Assembly (NCBI GenBank): GCA_025201765.1
Contig: MU623437.1
Coordinates: forward strand, 1-64,000
DNA: 64,000 nucleotides
DNA from: Daldinia sp. FL1419
Lineage: Eukaryota > Ascomycota > Sordariomycetes > Xylariales > Hypoxylaceae
Direction: 5' to 3'
How positions within the stretch are numbered: the first letter of the stretch is position 1; each line of letters starts with the position of its first letter. Positions 35,156-46,066 of this stretch are shown here, one piece after another. Both the position numbers and the translations under genes were made by a program. The notes under the pieces were generated by a model. That model searched no databases, was not told the origin of the DNA, and saw only the letters and a program-made list of their open reading frames with translations.

Positions 35156-36218
35156 ATGAAGGTCTTGTCGACACTCGCAACTTTAGTTGCGCTTGGTAGC
35201 GCCCAACTCAACAAGGTTAACGACTTCAGCGGTACTCCCACGAAGCTGGGCATGTACTCGTATGTGCCGCAGAACCTTAAGACCCCGGCACCCATCATCG
35301 TAGCTGTACACCACTGCCAAGGTTCAGCTCAGGGATACTTCTCTGAGTCTCAATACGCCCCGTTGGCTGACCAGTACGGCTTCATCTTGATCTACCCCAA
35401 CTCTAAGTCTGGCGGTGGCTGCTTCGATGTCGCCTCCGACGCCAGTATGTCTCCTTTTATAATTTTGCCATAGCGTCGGTCTACGATAGTGGGTTACTGA
35501 CTGATTTGGCGCAGCCCTGAAGCACGATGGTGGTGGCGATAGTCAGACCATTGCCAACATGGTCAAGTACGCCGTCGAGAAATACGGCGGCGACGCCAAT
35601 AGGACATATGTTACTGGAACTAGTTCCGGTGCCATGATGACCAACGTCCTTCTCGGAGCCTACCCCGACGTCTTCAAAGCCGGATCCATCTACTCCGGTG
35701 TACCGGACGGATGCTTCGCCGTCCCCGGCTCTACTGCCACCCAGGACCCCCCGGGATGGAACAACCAGTGCGCCAACGGCCAGAGCACTAAGACTGCCGC
35801 TCAATGGGGCGACTTAGTCCGATCGTACTACCCTGGATACGACGGCCCTCGTCCCCGTGTCTTAGTGTAAGAGTCATGATTACGCTTCTAGAATACTTGA
35901 ACTAACGGATATCTTATAGTTGGCACGGAACCGCTGACAGCACCCTGCGATACCCCAACTGTAGGTCTTGATACTTAAATTTTCATCGCAAATGCTAATT
36001 TAAAAACAGACCAAGAGACACTCAAGCAATGGTCCAACGTCTTGGGTCTTACCACCTCCAAGGACACCCCCAACACCCCCCAGAGCGGATACACCCAGAC
36101 CATCTACGGCGACGGTACCGCCACAACAGCTCAGCTCGTCGGATACAGCGCCCAGGGTGTTGGCCACACTGTACCTGTTCACCAGAAAGATGACCTCGCG
36201 TTCTTCGGCATTGCTTAA
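35156..36218 (+). CDS. secreted acetyl xylan esterase (CE1 family), four exons
   Basis: Removes acetyl groups from xylan outside the cell; a feruloyl esterase of the same family is the alternative. Exons 35156-35444, 35515-35866, 35920-35960 and 36010-36218, 296 residues. A signal peptide is visible (MKVLSTLATLVALGSAQ). The catalytic Ser is in VTGTSSGAMMTNVL near residue 133. The catalytic Asp is in WHGTADSTLRYPN, which is built by joining exons 2, 3 and 4, with exon 3 only 41 bases. The His is in GVGHTVPVHQ near the end. HHCQGSAQGYF and GFILIYPNSKSGGGCFDV are family blocks of fungal AXE1 proteins. No cellulose-binding module follows; the protein stops right after the esterase domain. All three introns are 49-70 bases with proper borders. 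Confidence 0.93.
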
Positions 36219-37475
36219 AGGCGGGAAAAGGTCACTGATTGACCAAGGTCCTAGATATAAAAAAAAGGTTGCTTGGTTTGGCCAATTTGTAAATAGCGAA
36301 AGCTCGGTTATCTAGCCGATCAAAAATTGTTCGTTTCACAGTACTATATTGAGGCTACTCAGACGTATATACAAGTTTATTTCGCCTCGTACCTTTTAGT
36401 CCAAGCCCTGTACATGCTTGGCAATCTTTAAGCCTTGGAGCTGAGGATTTCGGGCCATCCGGTAAGATACTAGGTAAACTTGGAAACTCGGACGCTCAGC
36501 CAATCCTAATATGATGGAATGATGATACGCGTGCAGGACAGACGCCACGTAGCCACGACGGCAACTTTCTATGATTAGACTCCGAGTCACTGTAGCCAGG
36601 TGACTGGGAAAGCTGCTAGGTTAAAGACTTGAATATACCCGAGCTGATTAGTAGCGTCTGTTATCTACGAAGTCCCGTGAGGTTAGATCAGTAATATATC
36701 CAACCGCGCCGTGAAAGCTTAGGGTGCTTCTAATCAGGCTGCTAGAGCTCTATTAGGATTTTTGGGTTTTGGTGAGAAACATCTCTGTTTCACCCTATAT
36801 GGGCCTATGCTTGAGGCTCTAGAAGTATTTTATAACTACCTGTGAAATTTAAACCGAGCACGGGCGTTCGTAAGATGATTTACGATATGGAAATACAGGA
36901 ACCTTGAGCTACGCAAATCTGGCATCTACAAATCCCATTCGTGGTGAATGCATTTCGACTAACGAATTAAGACCGGTCCGGGATGACAGGGGAAATCATC
37001 TTGGTACAGCGACGTTAAAGAGCTGCACTACCTTAGCTATACCACGTAGCCAATGACGGTTGAATACAAGCTGCCGATATGGAATGCCATCGGGGTAGAT
37101 CGTTAATCATCCAAGCTTGGCTGTGGGGTTTTATCCTGGGTAGATCAACCGTAATCCATGACACCATGTGGGAATAGGAGGTGTTGGTGTGTCCCGTATG
37201 CATCTCCCGAACAGGCGCTTTATTCTAGCATATGAGGTAGCACTCGCGTCTATCCCACTTTAGCTCGCCGGACGAACGTGCGCTTAACAGATAAAAGTAG
37301 AGGGGGGATAGCTTTGTTGGGTCTTGGGATATACCATGTAACTATTCCTAGTGACATCTGGAGAAGTTCACCACCGTCATCGACTACCTGCGTAAGTAGA
37401 TATCTGATGCGCACGGAATCAATTATTATAATATCTAGGCTAGAAACTTATTATAGACGGCAATAGAAGAGGAAA
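36219..37475. other. intergenic
   Basis: 1.26 kb between the esterase and the dehydrogenase, both on +. No gene seen on either strand. Confidence 0.5.
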
Positions 37476-38325
37476 ATGTCTTTTCCGTATAAGAACGTCC
37501 TCCTCGTTGGCGCCACGGCCGGAATTGGCCTGGCGCTGGCGGAGCGCATGATCGAGAACGGCATCTTTGTTATCGGTGTCGGTCGCCGGAAGGAAAGACT
37601 CGACGCATTCGTAGCCAAGCACGGGTCCGACAAGGCCGCCGGGTCACAATTTGATATTACAGAGTTTGACAAGATCGAAGCATGGGCTAAAGAGTAGGTG
37701 AACTAGGCGCACGTTCGTCTCTTCGTACTGACCGGCGTATAGCATCACCACAAAGTATCCCGAAATCGATGCCGTGATCCTCAACTCAGGTATCCAGCGC
37801 ACGTTGGACTTCTCCAAGCCCAAGGAGATCGACCTTCCCCGCACGATGCAGGAGTTGGGCACGAACTACACATCGTATCTATATTTAATCACGTACCTAC
37901 TTCCTCATCTACAAGCGCGCGCGCCCAAGCCTGCAGCTCTCGTCGCCGTGACCTCCGGGCTAGCGCTAGTTCCGCTTCCGCGCTGCGGCAACTATTGCGC
38001 GACAAAAGCGGCGCTACACTCCCTCCTCTGGTCCATTCGCGCACAGCTTTCCCACGACGAAGGCAGCCGACATATCCGAGTCATCGAGATCCTACCTCCA
38101 GCCGTGAAGACGGAACTACACTCGCAACAAGCAGAGCTCGTGAAGATCGGTCAAGGCGACATCGGTATCCCGGTGGAGCAGTTCACGGACGAGGCATGGG
38201 CGGGACTAGTTAGGGGCGACGAGGAGATTCCCGTGGGCCATGTGAAGGAACGCTTTGAGATTCTCGAGGGCCCGAAGAGAGTCCCGTTCCAGAAGATTGT
38301 GGAGACGTTTATGGGGAAGAAGTAA
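37476..38325 (+). CDS. short-chain dehydrogenase/reductase (DltE-like)
   Basis: NAD(P)-dependent oxidoreductase of the classical SDR family; substrate unknown. Exons 37476-37693 and 37743-38325, 266 residues, with a 49-base intron (donor GTAGGT). The cofactor motif is GATAGIGLALAERMI near residue 13, in place of the usual TGxxxGIG. DAVILNSGIQ replaces the NNAG motif. The catalytic residues are Ser in TSGLALV (near 143), Tyr in NYCATK (near 156) and Lys four residues later. The C-terminal part (VIEILPPAVKTELH) fits the DltE-like subgroup. It neighbours fmp52, another NAD(P)-fold protein, but on the opposite strand. Confidence 0.88.
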
Positions 38326-39128
38326 CAGTTAAAGGAAAGATTGTGAGTGAGCTAGGAGAAAGGAACTGCCATATCCTTCTACTTCGGAAGTCATTATGAA
38401 AGGGTGCTACTCGGTGACAATAGTCATCATATCACTGGATTGTTCACCACTGGCATCTTATTGTTACTCTATCGTCCCAACAATAGTCTAACCCAGGTTA
38501 CTTAGTTCCAAAATAGTAAACAACTTTGTTTGCTATCGCAGAATAGCTACTACCAATCAGAACATGACTGGTCGAAAGGCATGGATACTAGCACTTTAAA
38601 GTAGTGAATGTAAGCTGATGGGCTGATCCCAACAGCTTCCACATAATAGTCATAGTGAAGATTATACATGACGACCAAGGAAAAGTCACCTAGTCCTAGA
38701 CTAGATTCCCTTGAGGAATCGTTGGTCCATATACACGTGGAACGCATAAAATAGGCGTAAAGATGCGAGATTAGTTCGATTATAGACTCGACATCTCATA
38801 ACTTCTTCACTCTTGAGCGACACTATGACAAGGGGAACTTTTCTATCTTACTGCGGAGACTAGATCGAAGCTCCCTCGTCACCTCACTACCACCCAATGA
38901 AACAATGAAACATCACAGAGGCACGTACTAAGGGTATCATTCCTTCGTCTGCCCAACGATTGGACTAAAGCTGAAGATGTATAGTTTGCGATAACATTCG
39001 GGATGCATTATTTCTCAATTCCCTCTCTACCTCTTTCAACATATCATCCTGCCATTTAGATGTGAGATGCAGCCCATACGCCAAACTCCATGCCTCAAAA
39101 CAAAAGGTATAACTGTCTTATGCACCCC
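38326..39128. other. convergent spacer
   Basis: 800 bases between the 3' ends of the SDR gene (+) and fmp52 (-). No gene seen. Confidence 0.5.
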
Positions 39129-39907
39129 TCACGACTTCCATTCCTCTCGTCCGAGCTTGACGATATCAGATCCCTCCAAGATCCAGTATTTACTAGGCGC
39201 CTTGCCCTCGGCAGCCAGCTGAGAGGCACGAACCGCAGCCCGTCCGATGACCTCCGCTTCCTGACCCCAGAAGTCCTGCGCGCCCTGAGCGATCCTTCCT
39301 AAGCCGCGTACCATGGTATTCAACAGCGATTCACCGGCGCGCGTAACCTCACGCTCCCCGAGAATCACGCCTGGTCGTACGATGATCGCTTGGTCGAAAG
39401 CGAGAGATTTGATTGTGTTTTCGACGCCAACCTTCATCTTGGTGTAGGGGAAAGAGTTGCTGAGGGCATTGCCGGTGCCGACCGATGAGATGAAGACGAA
39501 TGTTTTGACTCCGGCCGAGTGGGCAGCTTTGGCGAGCTCGACATTGACTGCGTAATTGGCAACATCTGTTAGTCTTGCCTGTCCAGACCGAATGCTCGTA
39601 AGAGGACGAAGGGGTTTAACGTACGGTCATGGTCGATTTTCCACTGGTTTGCGATGCCGCCAGCTTGGGCTTTGGTCGTTCCTAACGAAGAAAAAACTAC
39701 GGACGGCGGTGGAGCGATAGATGAGAGGCTAGACGTCCACTTGGTGGTATCGGACTCGACGGCAGCAACTAATTTAGGCGACTCTGCTTTCGGGTGTCGG
39801 CGGGAAATGGTATAAACCGACTTGAAGGTGTCGAGGTTGAGTAGAGTGGAAAGTATGTGAGAGCCTACGAGGCCTGTGCTACCGATAACTGCAGCTGTCG
39901 ACGTCAT
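39129..39907 (-). CDS. fmp52: Fmp52-like mitochondrial NAD(P)-fold protein
   Basis: Conserved fungal protein of the atypical SDR/HTATIP2-like group, found at the mitochondrial outer membrane in yeast; biochemical role unclear. Exons 39907-39625 and 39565-39129, 239 residues, with a 59-base intron (donor GTACGT, branch CTAAC). The N-terminal dinucleotide motif is AAVIGSTGLVGSHIL. SVVFSSLGTTKAQAGG and WKIDHD are family blocks. After the intron come VANYAVNVELAKAAHSAGV and KMKVGVENTIKSLAFDQAII with VRPGVILGERE, the strongly conserved second half. The ORF is intact and the length is normal (about 230). It is the first gene left of the repeat-protein/UstYa locus but is probably unrelated to it. 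Confidence 0.9.
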
Positions 39908-40812
39908 GATCGGTCAAGGTGTACTGAAAGTGATGTATGTGGTCGAGGTATTTAGTTAAATGTTGTAGCAATGCGACAAGATGGGTTGTAATGGCTTCGG
40001 TGGTTTTAGAGGCTTTTAATAAGGATTACAAGCCCGTTACATGTAAGATGCAGCTTAGTACCTCGGAATGTTTTTGAGACTTAATTCGGGGGAATAATCC
40101 AACCGCAATTCAATTACTCATCAGTCTTGGAAGCCAGGTACCTCTAGCATTGTACCTACGATAAGGTTATTAGGGTGTTTAGAGTTGCCGTGACGCCATT
40201 TGCTCAGGTAGGTAGCTCACAGCGGTTCCGGAGTTAAAAAAGGCTTCCGTTTTGGCGCATCATATATGTAGGAGGTACCTACCTATTAATCATTGGCGGT
40301 AGGTACGTATCTACTACCTCCTAAGAGGTACATTAGTACCTAGGTACCTAGGTTAGGTATCTCATAGGTACCGACTCAGGCCTTCAACTCTGACTACGAC
40401 ACTGCAACCTCACAACCTACCTAACCTAATAAGATTCTCAATTCAATCAACTTACGACGTTCTTGATGCCTACATCGGGTGCCCGCGTCTTCCGGTCGTT
40501 AACACAGCCAGTGAAACAAAACGTTACTTTTGAATATTCGTGGATCAATGCTATCATACAACTTCCTTCAAAATGGATGACTTAGTTCGGAGAGTCCCCA
40601 GTACAATATGAATCTTCATCCATATTAGAAGGGAACAAGGTCGGGCAAATATGCCCCTTCTTACCACCGAGTTGACCTCCAGCTCTTCGTATTATCGTAC
40701 AACGCTGTTATCTTGTAGGCCCATATACAGCCTTACGTTGGCCAGATAGGTGCCTGCCTAATAGTGTAGGACGCAATGGACAAATCCTAGTACAGTTGCA
40801 GCGATATCAGAT
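39908..40812. other. intergenic rich in CCTAGGT palindromes
   Basis: Upstream of fmp52. Tandem TACCTAGG/GGTACC words cluster at 40270-40375. No gene seen. Confidence 0.5.
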
Positions 40813-41001
40813 CTTGTCTGCAGGAGCACGAACGCTGTCGGCGCAGGATTAAGTCGATACGTAATCGGGGACATTTTGGCTGGCCTTCTCTCGGAACCTT
40901 TCAGCTTCCTCGGCGATCTCTTGACCGGCACGACGTTTGTCAGCGGGAGTATGGACTCCGTCTGCGCAGCTTTGAGTCGAGACGCTGTCCGGTGCGTCCT
41001 G
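40813..41001 (-). repeat. two protein-level repeats, 41-codon period
   Basis: Units 41001-40936 and 40878-40813 (66 bases each) share 15 of 22 residues: Q..PD.VST.SCAD.V..PADK. Of the 15 shared residues, 10 use different codons (for example CCG/CCC, GTC/GTA, GCA/GCC, CCC/CCT, GCT/GCA, AAA/AAG). That pattern comes from selection on the protein, not from recent DNA duplication. The second unit carries a stop (TAA in place of CAA), and its frame ends again two codons after PADK. Confidence 0.75.
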
Positions 41002-41209
41002 GTTGGCCGCTAATGGTATAGCCATGAGGCGGCCCAACCCTCCAGTTTGGCCGCTTTGGATAGGCGCAGCTGTTGCGTATAGGGCGGCATGGTCTTTAGA
41101 TAAAAGAAGCTAGCCTCGGGATACCATAATGGCCTTATTCCCTAACTCGTCTGGTTTCCTAGTACCCCGCCTCATCTCTCACAGAAGAGAAGATCAACGA
41201 TGTCCTCAT
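40849..41209 (-). CDS. small repeat-bearing protein, candidate secreted peptide precursor
   Basis: Unrecognised small ORF. The certain part, 41100-40849, reads SKDHAALYATAAP ... then NQDAPDSVSTQSCADGV, HTPADKRRAGQEIAEE, AERFREKASQNVPDYVST and stop. A 22-residue unit (QDAPDSVST...PADK, 41001-40936) recurs 41 codons later as QNVPDYVST...PADK (40878-40813), but the second copy holds the stop TAA where the first has Gln. A dibasic KRR follows the first unit. A possible first exon is 41209-41183 (MRTSLIFSS, donor GTGAGA) with acceptor at 41109, which would give a short hydrophobic N-terminus. The alternative is a start at the internal ATG at 41026. It is divergent from the UstYa gene at 42244. The function as a RiPP-type precursor is inference. 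Confidence 0.4.
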
Positions 41210-42243
41210 TGCAGCTATATGCTAATGGCTGGCGATAAGCTGAGGAAAGTATTGCCCTTCTCTTAACTAGTTACACCATTTTACATTGAGATGAAACCTC
41301 AGAGAATCCTCTTGTCTGGTAGGTTGCAACTCTTAGTCTTCTACATCAGGTAAGATTTATCTTTCGTTTGCTGATCCCTTCTAGAATTTCTAAAATATAC
41401 CGTGCAACACGGGTTGTTTCAACCTATGGGTTTGACTTACAAGGATATCATATTCTTGCCGGTTACCGAACCAAACCTTTGCTATCCATGCTTACCATAT
41501 AGCTCCATCCAAATGATCGAGCAACTCCAACGCCCCGAGTTTTACAATATAATCGCCATCTTGGTATTGACTTGAAAGACTTAGAGCTGCTATATAGAGT
41601 GATAGTACATGGGTGGTTTAATTTCAAGATACGAAATAGCCCTACGATAGGGTCTCGAGGGTCCAAGCAACATTCATAGCTCGGATTTTGTGGATCTTAA
41701 GGAGACGAACTTACCCCTACCTTGAGCACAACGGCTTGGCATGAGAGCTTCAACCTCAAGCTTGGTTTCAACTAGCCAAGAGGAAAGGGATACTTCTGCC
41801 TAATCTGGTCTAGCACTTCATAAGGAAGGTCGTTAATAACCTAACACACTAGGATAGAATGCAACACTCTAGGGAAAACTCATACGAAGGGTGCCGCTTC
41901 GTTTGAACCGTTTCGCATTTACGCACCGAATAACTATTTCGTTTCTATCTTATCTATATCCTAGCATAAGGTGCCACTGGTGGGCACGCCTAAACGGTCT
42001 CGAAGGTCTTTAGGAAAATACAAACCCAGACCGGATTCTTCCCTCTGTAGAACTACACTCTTTCTTAATCTAACCAACTTCTATTCTAACTTCTATTCTC
42101 ATCAACTGTAGAGCAGTATTATTCTAGATAGTGGCAAGGCCGGTCCTTGAGTTACCAATCCTTTTTTTGTAGTAATCGACATTCTTTTGATTTTCGTTTC
42201 GTTCATTCGTTTTATTCCGAATTAGGTAAATCAGTTCGCGACA
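41210..42243. promoter_or_regulatory. divergent intergenic region (repeat ORF / UstYa)
   Basis: About 1 kb between the divergent small repeat ORF (-) and the UstYa gene (+), so it would hold both promoters. No TATA box stands out. Pyrimidine-rich sequence (CTTTCTTAATC, TTCTATTCTAAC) lies at 42058-42100. No other gene seen. Confidence 0.35.
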
Positions 42244-43275
42244 ATGCAGGCCCCGTCGTTACCTCCAATTTATGAAGTAATCGAAGACGACTACGAGAAG
42301 GGCGAGATGGTCTATTTCTTACCGAGGAGACAACAGCCGAGATTCGCAAGACGGCGACGTTGTACGCAAGATGAGACTACTCAAGGAGTTCTCTCTGTGA
42401 TTCTCATTGGTCTTGGCACATTTTTATTAGGCGTAATATCCGCATTGGCCATCATCGAATTCAGATCTCGATATCCCACCAACGGCAGCTACGAAACTGG
42501 ATTCCAAGAAGAGAAACTATGTAAGTTACTGGAAAGTATGATATACCTGAAGCCATCATCTAATGACTCTGCCAGTACCACCCAGCTCCATCCAGCTTGA
42601 GCAAGTCCAGTTCAAACTACCGGTAGACTTTACGTCAAATGGTGATGAGTTCCTCGTCGCCGAACCCGGCGATAAGTCTTACATCGGTACAACATCGGAT
42701 GTCGATGCTGCCTGGAAGAAACTTCTATGGGGAAGATATTTTTCAGTTTCTGAAGATGAGGCGAAAGACTTGTGGGGAGACGAATACACAGAGTACTGGG
42801 ATCACCACCGAAGCGGCTATACGGCAGGGTAAGTTTGGCCCCGTTTCGATGTATGGTATGCCGAAGCATATATGCTAACCATAGGAGTAAAATAGGTTCG
42901 ACATGTTTCACCAGCTTCATTGCTTGAATCAAATCAGACAAGCCTTACACCGCGATGTCTACCCGGAAACCCCTCTTCACGGACCCGTTTACACCGGTTT
43001 GTAGTTCCCCCACTCCCCTTATATATTTCTCATAACTAACTTCACAAGATTACTGCTTGGATCAACTACGCCAGTCGATCATGTGTTGGGGTAGCGCAGC
43101 TATTGTTCCATTAAAGTATTTCGAGGGATACGGTAGGGATTATGCGAAGACTGATACGGTTCATACGTGCCGAAAATTCGAGCCGATCCGGGAGTTTGTG
43201 TCTGAGAGATTTAATGGTAGCTTGTTCGTCCCACGGCCTAGTGGATGGATTGATACTTCGGATGCTGCCTTTTAA
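42244..43275 (+). CDS. UstYa-like (DUF3328) protein, four exons
   Basis: UstYa-family proteins are membrane-anchored oxidases that cyclise or oxidise fungal ribosomal peptides and other secondary metabolites. Exons 42244-42520, 42576-42828, 42896-42996 and 43049-43275, 285 residues. One membrane segment sits near residues 48-68 (SVILIGLGTFLLGVISALAI), preceded by an Arg-rich cytosolic stretch. The first metal-type motif HQLHC is at about 182-186, in GFDMFHQLHCLNQIRQALH. The second HxxHC motif is changed: the sequence reads YTDYC (about 209-213), with both His replaced by Tyr. The rest of that block is normal: LDQLRQSIMCWGSAAIVP and DTVHTCRKFEPIREF. Introns are 52-67 bases, and the one before HQLHC has the branch GCTAAC. 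Confidence 0.88.
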
Positions 43276-43532
43276 GCGAATTGATACCTTATTATATACT
43301 AACCTTACTATTACTGGAATACCCCGAGTCGATTGCACGAGAGATAGATCTCCATATAAGGGCATTTATGAAGATACAAGTTCATATCTCCTAGAATACC
43401 CAAATAGTTACCTATATACCCCTTTTTGAACTCTTGAACTTTGAAGACAATATTCTATAAATGAGTTTTATGAGTAAAGAAAGGCTAGGCGCAGCTTGTA
43501 GGCCTAGATTTGCTTCTTCGGAAACGATTGCC
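43276..43532. other. convergent spacer UstYa / MFS
   Basis: Short spacer between two 3' ends; no gene. Confidence 0.5.
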
Positions 43533-45272
43533 CTATATTTCTGCTCGGCGCGGACTTCTACTACGGATCCTCTGGTTACTACTTTCGGGAAGCCGAAGAG
43601 TAGCAGTTTCTGGCTCCGACTTCTCCGAGCGTGTCTCCTCGCTTCCACTATCCGTATCAGCGAGGCTCTCTAATTCCATCTCTTCGTCAGGGACCCTTCT
43701 TGTATTCTGCTGGCTAGCCGGGTCGGTCGGCTTCTCATGTGAGTGAAGTTTCATGTTCACAAACATGGCGTATAAGCCGAAGTCATACGACAAGCGGCAA
43801 CTACCCGCTACAATAAATGCAATCCAGAATCGGTCGCTGGAAGCTAATATTCCGGTGACACTAGGCCCTGCGGTAGCGGCTAGGGTTCTAACGGTTGCCG
43901 TGATACCCATGACTGCCGTTCTCTCTTCGGGCTTGACTACTGCCGCTATGAAAGCCGCCCGTGGGGCTTGATCCATATTATTTAATCCTGCGCGAATGAG
44001 TAGAAGCCCCGCCGTCATCCAAAGGTAAGGCGGGAATGGAAAGAATAACACAGCCGCCGAGGATGGAGTATGAGTAAACACCATTGTGTTGATCAACCCG
44101 ATTTTTCGTGCCAGGGGACCCGCGAATGATGCTGAGATGGCTCCCATGAAATAACTAAACGAGGTGATGTCGCCGAGTGTCGACTTGGCCGGATGAAACT
44201 TTTCATCCATGTAATAGTTAGTCAAGGAGTAGGGTACCATTCCGTCGGCAAGCGAGTCCACGGCTAACAAGAACCATAACCTATACATCACAGATCGAGT
44301 CGATGGTGATATTTGAGCTAATCGGTCCGCTAGCCACCTAAAGATTCTGACGATCCAATTTCGAGATGCTTGGGGCGTTGGAGCCACTTCGGAAGGCTCT
44401 TCCAAATGCTCCTCGGCGACGTCAGAACTGTCCGTGCTATCGTCTTGAGTGAGTTCCGTATAAGCTTCCTTTTCTGGTTGTAATTCACATGCATCTGTGA
44501 GACATAAGACCAATACGAGGTTGACTGTACCCATCACGGCATATATCCAAAAAAGAGCATGATACGAGTCAACCTCAGTCCAGTCGTCTTTGCTTTGCAG
44601 GTGGCGGAGAACTCTGCCTGATAATTCGCTCCCGAGCGACGAGCCGAATAACGCTGTGGTGACGTGCCACGATAATACATCTGCTCTCGTCGCAGGAGTA
44701 GTAAGTTGCGATATTATCGACCTAAGCACTTATTAGAAGAAAAGCCCAACTCCGTATCATATCTCGTCGAGAACTTGACTGACTCCTCGATACTTCTAAA
44801 CGGTCCAAAGTCCCCGCCGGTGATACTGATGACGCCGACAATCGCAGCGAGCAGCAAAATCCAGAAATTTTCAAAAACCGCAAAGATGACACCGCTCAGT
44901 ATCATCAATACGGAGCCACCGAGTAAAACTCTTCGTCTTCCGAGGCGGTCCGCGACGAGCGTGAGAAACGTTCCGAGGACAACATCTCCGACCAGTGTAA
45001 ACGTCATAAACAAGCCAATCTGGTGATCCGAGATTCCCAAAGCAGAGAAGAAGATGGCTGGATGAATTATCACATTAAAACTACCAAACTAGAATATGTT
45101 CCAAGGTTGAGATTGGAAGCATACCTAAGATTAACGCATTGGTTCCGTAGGCGAACATGCGGCACGTTCGCGCCAAGATAATAAGGTAGGCATTCCGACC
45201 GGTCTCGTGGATCGCGGCGAGTCCGAATTCATGGTAAAACCACTTTACGGGATTTACGATTCTTTCCAACAT
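43533..45272 (-). CDS. major facilitator superfamily transporter, three exons
   Basis: Multi-pass plasma- or organelle-membrane transporter; substrate unknown. Proposed exons 45272-45125, 45057-44775 and 44721-43533, about 539 residues. Intron 1 (donor GTATGC, acceptor ATCCAG) joins YGTNALIL to AIFFSALGISDHQIGLFMTF. The signature between helices 2 and 3 is LVADRLGRRRVLLGG, and GGDFGPFRSIEES is a block of this fungal MFS group. Intron 2 is less certain: the join gives EESVKSIISQLTTP, about three residues longer than relatives I recall. A long hydrophilic loop (acidic, 'ELTQDDSTDSSD') separates the two six-helix halves. The C-terminus is Glu/Ser/Arg-rich. Convergent with the UstYa gene, so export of a product of that locus is possible but not shown. 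Confidence 0.82.
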
Positions 45273-46066
45273 CTAGCAATACTGTCCAATGGTAAAATAC
45301 CTAAATCTCCCACCGATAAACCCGACGTGATGTGTAGATACCTACCTAGGTCGATTGATTTATTATAATTTGCGGAATAGAATAAGAGAACTATCTCTCT
45401 CTCAAAAAAACAAACAAACCAATAAAATGCAGAGTTGCTTTATTTAGTTGCTTTTTCAGGTAGCGCTAGGTAGCCCGCTTCTCACCGGCTGGGCACCCCG
45501 TCGCGGCAGAGATAGCCGACGTCGGCATTGCACCATTTGTCCCCGGGTACGTCACACTTTCAAAGGGAATAAATGATACGGGCCCCGATAGCAGACTCTC
45601 ATCTCATATCTAATACCTAGGTAGGTACCTATGTAATAAATGCTCTCGCACCGTTTTATGTCAGCGCTCGTGAGACCCTTTGTTTAAGCCGATTTTAAAC
45701 CCAAGACCTTGAGCAATAATAAGTCGAAATAGGCCCTAGAGCTACTCATCTTATTCCGTCAAAGCGAAAATCAGAATTATCCTGAACCCGATAGCTCCCA
45801 GGGTTTTGTATTTCAGCGTGGATATCAGGTATAGTACCTAGGTATAATACAATGTAATATTCAGAGTTGCGACTTTGATGTCGTCCGTATTTTCTCTACG
45901 CAAGCCCCCGTGTAATTCAAGTATTCCCATCTGCTTCACTCAATAGTACCATATCTCTTCGATAAACACCTGCGCATCCCAACCACTCTGGGTAGCCTCA
46001 CGGGAAGTGCTTATAATCCATCTATGTGCAAAATATCCTTTTCTAGATCTGTACCCCAGCAACCAC
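45273..46066. other. intergenic
   Basis: Upstream of the MFS gene and downstream of RIB3. CCTAGG words at 45617-45630 and 45838. No gene seen. Confidence 0.5.
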
